Assembly (NCBI GenBank): GCA_051744245.1
Contig: JBNJCV010000028.1
Coordinates: forward strand, 1 to 19,029
DNA length: 19,029 nucleotides
From: M55B165 sp051744245
GTDB lineage: Bacteria > Actinomycetota > Humimicrobiia > Humimicrobiales > Humimicrobiaceae
Direction of reading: 5' to 3'
The notes under the pieces were generated by a model. The model was not told the DNA's origin, searched no databases, and saw nothing but the letters and a program-made list of their open reading frames with translations. The position numbers were made by a program, and so were the translations under genes. How positions within the stretch are numbered: position 1 is the stretch's first letter; the number at the start of each line of letters is the position of its first letter. This document shows, piece after piece, positions 14,136 through 19,029 of this stretch.

Positions 14136-16924
14136 TAGTCTACTTGTTTTTTACTAAACTTATATCCTGATTCGTTAATGAAATTAATAATTAATACTGG
14201 AATTACTGAACTAATTATTACAAGCATCCAGTGGCGTAGATCCAGGGCAGTGGTATTAAATATATTTTGCAGCCACGGAATGTATATTATTGCGGATTGC
14301 AACAGTATTGAGGTGATGATGGCAAAGTTTAAATATTTGTTTGCAAAAATTCCTTTCCGAAAAATTCCTTTATTTTCAAACCTGAAGTTAAATGTATGTA
14401 GGAGCTGGGTTAAAACCAGAGTTGTAAATACAGCTGTATGGAAAATATCTATATCGTGGGCAGTATTATGGGAAAATAATACGGGACTTAAGAAATAGAT
14501 AAACAAAGCCCCAAAGGTCATTATAAGGCCTTGCCAGGAAATCATTATAAGTCTTCTCTTGCTTAATATTTGTTCTTTATTCTTGGTAGCTTTCCTGTCC
14601 ATTATATTAGGCTCTGGGGGATCTACTCCCAGGGCCATTGCAGGAAGGCCGTCTGTTATCAGGTTCATCCAGAGTATTTGCACCGGCAGCAGGGGTATGT
14701 AAAGAAATCCGCTTTCCCCGAGTATAAGGTAGAATATGTAGTCGCCTAGCACTATAGCTATAAACATCAGGAGAACTTCTGAGATATTGCATGAAAGCAA
14801 AAATAATATGAATTTCTTTAAATTATCATAAATTACCCTTCCCTCTTTTATGGCTTTGACAATGGTGGCAAAATTGTCGTCGGTTAAAATCATCTCGCTT
14901 GATTCTTTGCTTACATCGGTGCCCGTTATTCCCATAGCAACTCCAATGTCTGCTTTTTTAAGGGAAGGTGCGTCATTTATGCCGTCACCTGTCATGGCAA
15001 CTATATGCCTGTTTTCCTTAAGTGCATCTACTATGTCTACCTTATTGGAAGGGGAAACCCTGGCAAATATTTTTATGTCTTTTATACGCTTTTTTAGCTC
15101 TTCTGTGCTTAGGCTGTCAAATTCTTCCCCATCTATGATCTGGTCTCCGTCTGAAAGTATACCTAACTCTTTTCCAATGGCTTTTGCAGTTAATTTATGG
15201 TCGCCTGTTACCATAATAACTTCAATGTTGGATCTCTTACACTGTTTTATGGCATCATATACTTCCTGCCTAGGGGGATCTATCATTCCTACCATCCCCA
15301 GGTACACCAGATTATTTTCGCTTTGCTTTACTTTGCCCTTTTGCGGCAGCTGGTCTAAATATTTGAAGGCAAATGCCAGGTTCCTCATTGCGTTTTCTGC
15401 CAGGGAAGTGGTGTTTTCATGTATATTTTGTTTGTCTTCATTGCTAAGGTCTACTATTTGGCCGTCTTTTAGTATCTTGCTGCATTTTTCAATTATCACC
15501 TCAGGAGCCCCTTTAGAATGCAATATATATTTGCCATCTGGATTCTCATGAATTGTGGTCATCATTTTTCTTTCGGAGTCAAAAGGCTCCTCCATTTTCC
15601 TGGGTTTCCGAGATTCCAGATCTTTTTTGCTTAGATTAAAGGATTCCCCTAGCTCTAATAAGGCTGCCTCGGTTGGATCACCAGTGATCTCATCTTTTTC
15701 TTCATTGGCAAAATAAGAGTCATTGCAAAGCAAAGCGGTTTCTAAAAGCAATTTTGAATGGCCGCCCTTATTTGCATTATTTAAGGGCAGGGTAGAATTG
15801 TCCTGGTCTTTTTTATTTTTTATAAAATTTGAATATTCTTTGTTTTCCTCAAGACCTTCAAAAATTTTCCTAACCACCATTTTATTCAGGGTTAGGGTGC
15901 CGGTTTTATCAGTACAAATAACTGTAACTCCCCCCAGTGTTTCAACTGAGCTAAGCCTCCTGATGAGCGCATTGTTTTTTGCCATCTTTTGCACACCCAG
16001 CGCAAGGGATATGGTAACTATAGCTGGCAGCCCTTCAGGAATCGCGGCTACTGCTAAGGCTACTGCAACCAGCAGCATTTCCGCTACGGGATTTCCTTTA
16101 AGCAGGCCCGAACCAAATACAATTGCACTAATTACAATGGTTATGATACCTATCTTTTGGCCCACGGTTTTGAGTTCTTTTTGCAGGGGAGTAACCTCTT
16201 CAGTTTCCTGGACCATGCTGGCAATTTTGCCTATCTCTGTGTTTTTACCTGTTTCGACCACCACTGCCAGGCATCTCCCCCTGCTAATAGTGGTCCCGCT
16301 GTATAAGAGATTTTTCCTGTCTCCAATGGATATGCGGGGGTTTTCAATGGGACCAGTAGTTTTTTCAACGGGCATGGATTCGCCGGTAATGGGTGCTTCA
16401 TTTACCTGGAGGTTTGTTTCTTCTATTATCCTGCAGTCAGCAGGTATTAAATCTCCAGCATTAAGCTTTACCAGGTCTCCTGGTACCAGCAGATTGGAGC
16501 TGATATCTTTTTCCTTTCCACCCCTTATAACCTTTGCAGTTGGCGAGGCAAGCTCTTTTAATGCCTGCAGGGCTTTTTCTGCCCTGTATTCCTGGACAAA
16601 TCCCAACACAGAATTAATTATTAAAATTATCAATATGACAATGGCATCAGTTATTTCCCTGATTATGATTCCTGATATAAAGGCAGCAGCAATTAGTATC
16701 CATATCATAAAATCATTAAATTGTGAGATAAAGATTTTAAAGGGGGAGCGGCCTTTTTTTTCTTCTATTTCATTCTTCCCGTATTCAGACAGGCGGGACT
16801 CTGCTTCCCCGCCACTTAATCCTTTTCTCCTATCAGTAGAAAGACTATGGACAATAGCATCAACATCTTTTGTATGCCATGCTTTTGTATCAATTTTTTC
16901 TTTTAAATTTCTTTTTTCTTCCAT
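14135..16924 (-). CDS. Ca2+-type P-ATPase (P2A, SERCA/PacL-like)
   Basis: A membrane pump of 929 residues that should export Ca2+ (or Mn2+) with ATP. It has the N-terminal cation-ATPase domain, the actuator loop TGES (180-183), the phosphorylated aspartate of DKTGT (D339), KGAPE in the nucleotide domain (471-475), MVTGD, and the hinge TGDGINDAP (from 645). Ion-site residues match SERCA: PEGLP in M4 (E297), NISE in M5 (N713, E716) and NLITDG in M6 (N754, D758), so both Ca2+ site I and II residues appear present. Na,K-ATPase or plasma-membrane H+-ATPase assignment is less likely. It starts 47 nt after the acyltransferase stop and ends in a TAATG with the hydrolase gene. No good ribosome site precedes the ATG, so translation may depend on coupling. 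Confidence 0.93.
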   Translation of the reverse strand: MEEKRNLKEKIDTKAWHTKDVDAIVHSLSTDRRKGLSGGEAESRLSEYGKNEIEEKKGRSPFKIFISQFNDFMIWILIAAAFISGIIIREITDAIVILIILIINSVLGFVQEYRAEKALQALKELASPTAKVIRGGKEKDISSNLLVPGDLVKLNAGDLIPADCRIIEETNLQVNEAPITGESMPVEKTTGPIENPRISIGDRKNLLYSGTTISRGRCLAVVVETGKNTEIGKIASMVQETEEVTPLQKELKTVGQKIGIITIVISAIVFGSGLLKGNPVAEMLLVAVALAVAAIPEGLPAIVTISLALGVQKMAKNNALIRRLSSVETLGGVTVICTDKTGTLTLNKMVVRKIFEGLEENKEYSNFIKNKKDQDNSTLPLNNANKGGHSKLLLETALLCNDSYFANEEKDEITGDPTEAALLELGESFNLSKKDLESRKPRKMEEPFDSERKMMTTIHENPDGKYILHSKGAPEVIIEKCSKILKDGQIVDLSNEDKQNIHENTTSLAENAMRNLAFAFKYLDQLPQKGKVKQSENNLVYLGMVGMIDPPRQEVYDAIKQCKRSNIEVIMVTGDHKLTAKAIGKELGILSDGDQIIDGEEFDSLSTEELKKRIKDIKIFARVSPSNKVDIVDALKENRHIVAMTGDGINDAPSLKKADIGVAMGITGTDVSKESSEMILTDDNFATIVKAIKEGRVIYDNLKKFILFLLSCNISEVLLMFIAIVLGDYIFYLILGESGFLYIPLLPVQILWMNLITDGLPAMALGVDPPEPNIMDRKATKNKEQILSKRRLIMISWQGLIMTFGALFIYFLSPVLFSHNTAHDIDIFHTAVFTTLVLTQLLHTFNFRFENKGIFRKGIFANKYLNFAIITSILLQSAIIYIPWLQNIFNTTALDLRHWMLVIISSVIPVLIINFINESGYKFSKKQVD

Positions 16925-16971
16925 GCCGGATATTAATTAAAACATATAAGAAAGAAGTAGTAAATTAGAAA

Positions 16972-17826
16972 TCAGTCTGTCCAGATATCATGAAACATTT
17001 CCCACTGGTCAATATATTTTGAAATGTATTCTTCCAGTACTTTGGTCATTTTGGCCATGTTTTTTTCAATAAGCTCCTTTTTCTCACCTTCTGTTTCAAG
17101 CTTTATGGGTTTCCCTACAATTTGGAAATGGTTGTATTTGTCCTTCCGGTGGATAAAGCTTGGAATAAGGGCAGCCCCGGAGCTAAGGGAGGCGTATATG
17201 GAGCCATTGGGAATCTGCGCTTTTTTTCCAAAAAAGTCCACTGCCTTTGATCTGCTGTTGGTGTCCCAGTCTGTGGGTATGGCTACTATTTGGTTTTTTC
17301 TTAATTTCCTGAAAATGTCCAAGACCTTATTATTGTAAAGAGTGTTTAATCCCTTAGATAGCCTTTTTGATTCAAAGAAATTATTTAATGGCTTAAACTT
17401 TCTTTTCATGCCCATGCCCCATATGTCATAGCCTTCTACCGCTACCCTGCATGCGCCCCATTCAAAGTTTCCAATATGGGCTGTAAATATAACTACTCCT
17501 TTGCCTTTCTCTAAAGCTTTATCTAGATTTTCAAGGCCTGCTATCTCCACCCTTTCTTTTAATTTTTCCCGTGATATACTGCTATGCTTCAAGAAATCTA
17601 CCACATTTTTAAGCCAGTGGATGTATATCTGTATTGCAGTTTTATGGACTTTCTTGCTATTAATGTCTAAACCCAAGACTCTGGATATATTTTTTTTGAG
17701 GGGGTACAAGTTGATTCTAGCTATTACCCCCAGCCTTGCTGTTATGGTTGCAATTAAGTAAGCTAAAGGATAAGGGAGTATTATTGCTAAGAAATTTAAA
17801 AATTTATAACCGATATATGCTAGCAT
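16972..17826 (-). CDS. LpxL/HtrB-like lysophospholipid acyltransferase
   Basis: An inner-membrane acyltransferase of 284 residues in the lipid A late-acyltransferase / actinobacterial PatA family. A hydrophobic N-terminal segment (about residues 1-35) anchors it. The catalytic HX4E motif is HIGNFE (H117, E122). Then come GMGMKRKFKPLN, the segment IPTDWDTNSRSKAVDFFGK, and the conserved GAALIPSFIHR. In Gram-negative bacteria these enzymes acylate lipid A; in Actinobacteria they acylate phosphatidylinositol mannosides; nothing here settles which. No Lpx neighbours are seen. It opens a minus-strand series with the Ca2+-ATPase and hydrolase, suggesting a membrane or lipid operon. The start ATG at 17826 lacks a clear ribosome site (upstream minus strand is AT-rich). 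Confidence 0.85.
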   Translation of the reverse strand: MLAYIGYKFLNFLAIILPYPLAYLIATITARLGVIARINLYPLKKNISRVLGLDINSKKVHKTAIQIYIHWLKNVVDFLKHSSISREKLKERVEIAGLENLDKALEKGKGVVIFTAHIGNFEWGACRVAVEGYDIWGMGMKRKFKPLNNFFESKRLSKGLNTLYNNKVLDIFRKLRKNQIVAIPTDWDTNSRSKAVDFFGKKAQIPNGSIYASLSSGAALIPSFIHRKDKYNHFQIVGKPIKLETEGEKKELIEKNMAKMTKVLEEYISKYIDQWEMFHDIWTD

Positions 17827-17867
17827 TTTATAATTATCCCAAAATAAAAATGTAAAAATAAATATTG

Positions 17868-17873
17868 TATAAT
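17868..17873 (+). promoter_or_regulatory. -10 element for the eRF1-like gene
   Basis: A perfect TATAAT about 60 bp before the ATG at 17933; no good -35 hexamer is seen. The downstream ribosome site AGGGAGG (17918-17924) with eight bases to the ATG is strong. Confidence 0.45.
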
Positions 17874-17932
17874 GATATTAGATTTTGTAATTTATTAAAA
17901 GTTTTTTCCATAATTTTAGGGAGGTAACAAAT

Positions 17933-19029
17933 ATGGCACGTGATATTGCTATTGATGGGTTGGAAAAAGTTCTAAATTATAGTCCTGCTGGGGAATATGT
18001 TGTAACTACTTACTTGCTGGTAGATGGCTCCAGGACAAACAAGAGGGATTATTTAACAAAGTTAAATTCTATGGTTACTAAAAAACGTTCAGAAATAGAA
18101 TCTGATGATAACATAGATGAAAATGATAAGAAAAAAATATACCTGGTATTGGAAAAAATTAAAAAGTACGTAAATGACAGGTTTAAATCTGACGCTACAA
18201 AGACCCTTTTAATTTATGCAGATAATAATAGTTTATGGGAAGTCCTCAGGGTACCGGTCATTATGCGCTCAAAAATAATTATTGATCCCAAGCCGCATAC
18301 CCAGAATTTAAGGGCGTTGCTGCAGAATTTTAAAAAATATGGAGTATTGTTAATAGACAGGGAAAAAGCCCAGATTTATTCTCTGTATCTGGGGGAAATT
18401 AGGCAATACCTGGCTGCATTTATTAATGATGTACCTTCTAAGGTGAACTTTAGAAGTGAAGCTGCCCTGAGGGAGAAAAAATTGCTGGGAAAAATTGAAG
18501 AAAAGCTCCACCATTTCTTTAAAAATGTTAATGACAAAGCCCTGCAGCTATTCAGGGATGGAAAGTTGGATAACCTGATACTGGCTGGCAGGAAAGAGAT
18601 ACTTTCTAAGTTCAGGAATTATTTACATAATTACCTGGAATCAAAATATATTGGGTCAATTGATGCCCAGCCTGATACTGAAATACATGAGATCAAGAAA
18701 AGGACTCAACAACTAATTTATGATCATGAGAAAAAAACTAAAGAGAAATTAATAGATAAATTATTTGAAGAATACAACCCAAACGGATGGGCAGTTATTG
18801 GAATAAAGTCTGTCATTAGCTCTCTTCTGATAGAGCAGGTAAGGACATTGGTATATGATAGGGATTTTTCCCAGGATGGATACATTTGTGATTCCTGCAT
18901 GTACATAACTTTGGATAAAAAAGAAAAATGCCCGTACTGTGAAGGAAAGCTTGTATATTACAGTGACATAGTGGATGAGATAGTAGAAGATGCCTTAAGC
19001 CAGAATTGTGAGATTGTAGATGTTGAAGA
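17933..19029 (+). CDS. baeRF-like (bacterial eRF1-fold release factor family) protein, 3' end beyond window
   Basis: An ORF of at least 365 residues without a stop before the edge. The start is firm (AGGGAGG, eight bases before ATG). The N-terminal part has AGEYVVTTYLLVDGSRTNKR, as in eRF1-like VLRF1/baeRF proteins. It continues with YGVLLIDREKAQIYSLYLGE (residues 136-155), the start of the eRF1 domain-2 type fold, and a helical segment LREKKLLGKIEEKLHHFF with the typical amphipathic pattern. Near the right edge a zinc knuckle C319-x2-C322-x10-C333-x2-C336 resembles that in aRF1/baeRF domain 3. At the place of the GGQ loop (about 165-180) there is no GGQ, so peptide release by the usual chemistry is unlikely. 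The role may be ribosome rescue or peptidyl-tRNA handling. Family call is by pattern only. Confidence 0.6.
   Translation, partial: MARDIAIDGLEKVLNYSPAGEYVVTTYLLVDGSRTNKRDYLTKLNSMVTKKRSEIESDDNIDENDKKKIYLVLEKIKKYVNDRFKSDATKTLLIYADNNSLWEVLRVPVIMRSKIIIDPKPHTQNLRALLQNFKKYGVLLIDREKAQIYSLYLGEIRQYLAAFINDVPSKVNFRSEAALREKKLLGKIEEKLHHFFKNVNDKALQLFRDGKLDNLILAGRKEILSKFRNYLHNYLESKYIGSIDAQPDTEIHEIKKRTQQLIYDHEKKTKEKLIDKLFEEYNPNGWAVIGIKSVISSLLIEQVRTLVYDRDFSQDGYICDSCMYITLDKKEKCPYCEGKLVYYSDIVDEIVEDALSQNCEIVDVE

Noticed and set aside
15723..16940. Plus-strand ORF of 405 residues opposite the Ca2+-ATPase
   Set aside because: Its length follows from the codon composition of the ATPase on the other strand; Ser/Phe-rich with no family features and no ribosome site.

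Overview
The window is AT-rich bacterial DNA, densely packed with protein genes. I see no rRNA, tRNA, CRISPR array or transposase. Gene content points to an anaerobe: a two-gene SufCB-type Fe-S assembly set, a B12-dependent (class II) ribonucleotide reductase, an oxygen-independent glycerol-3-phosphate oxidation operon and a Ca2+-type P-ATPase. A 31-residue bS22-like ribosomal protein is best known from Actinobacteria and a few other phyla, so a deep-branching actinobacterial or similar subsurface lineage is possible. Taxonomy remains low confidence.

Layout. (1) 1-1295, plus: 3' part of a SufC-type ATPase and a short SufB/SufD-family scaffold, overlapping by ATGA. (2) 2267-1273, minus: a tiny bS22-like gene, too short for usual ORF cut-offs, overlapping by ATGA a zinc-dependent homocysteine methyltransferase domain protein. 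(3) 2422-6034, plus: nrdJ, whose promoter carries two NrdR-box-like sites 32 bp apart and whose radical-site motif is split by a 397-residue intein. (4) 6570-6031, minus: a macrodomain protein. (5) 6751-11545, plus: glycerol kinase, then after a 171-nt gap a GlpA-like dehydrogenase with a BFD-type Fe-S domain, an FAD/NAD oxidoreductase and a DUF1667 protein; the last three overlap by ATGA and should form one complex. (6) 11678-13213, plus: an AlbA_2 (Schlafen-like) protein with a coiled-coil tail, and an unrecognised 246-residue protein. (7) 17826-13215, minus: LpxL-like acyltransferase, Ca2+-ATPase and a monoacylglycerol-lipase-like hydrolase, a probable membrane/lipid operon. (8) 17933 to the right edge, plus: a partial gene resembling the bacterial eRF1-like release factors (baeRF), with a zinc knuckle but no GGQ.

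Working together: GlpK makes glycerol-3-phosphate and the three-subunit oxidase converts it to DHAP. The hydrolase of region 7 could supply glycerol from acylglycerols, but that link is inference. Opposing genes often meet tail to tail with overlaps of a few bases (1273-1295, 6031-6034) or a single-base gap (13214), so there is little room for classical terminators, and I found no convincing one.
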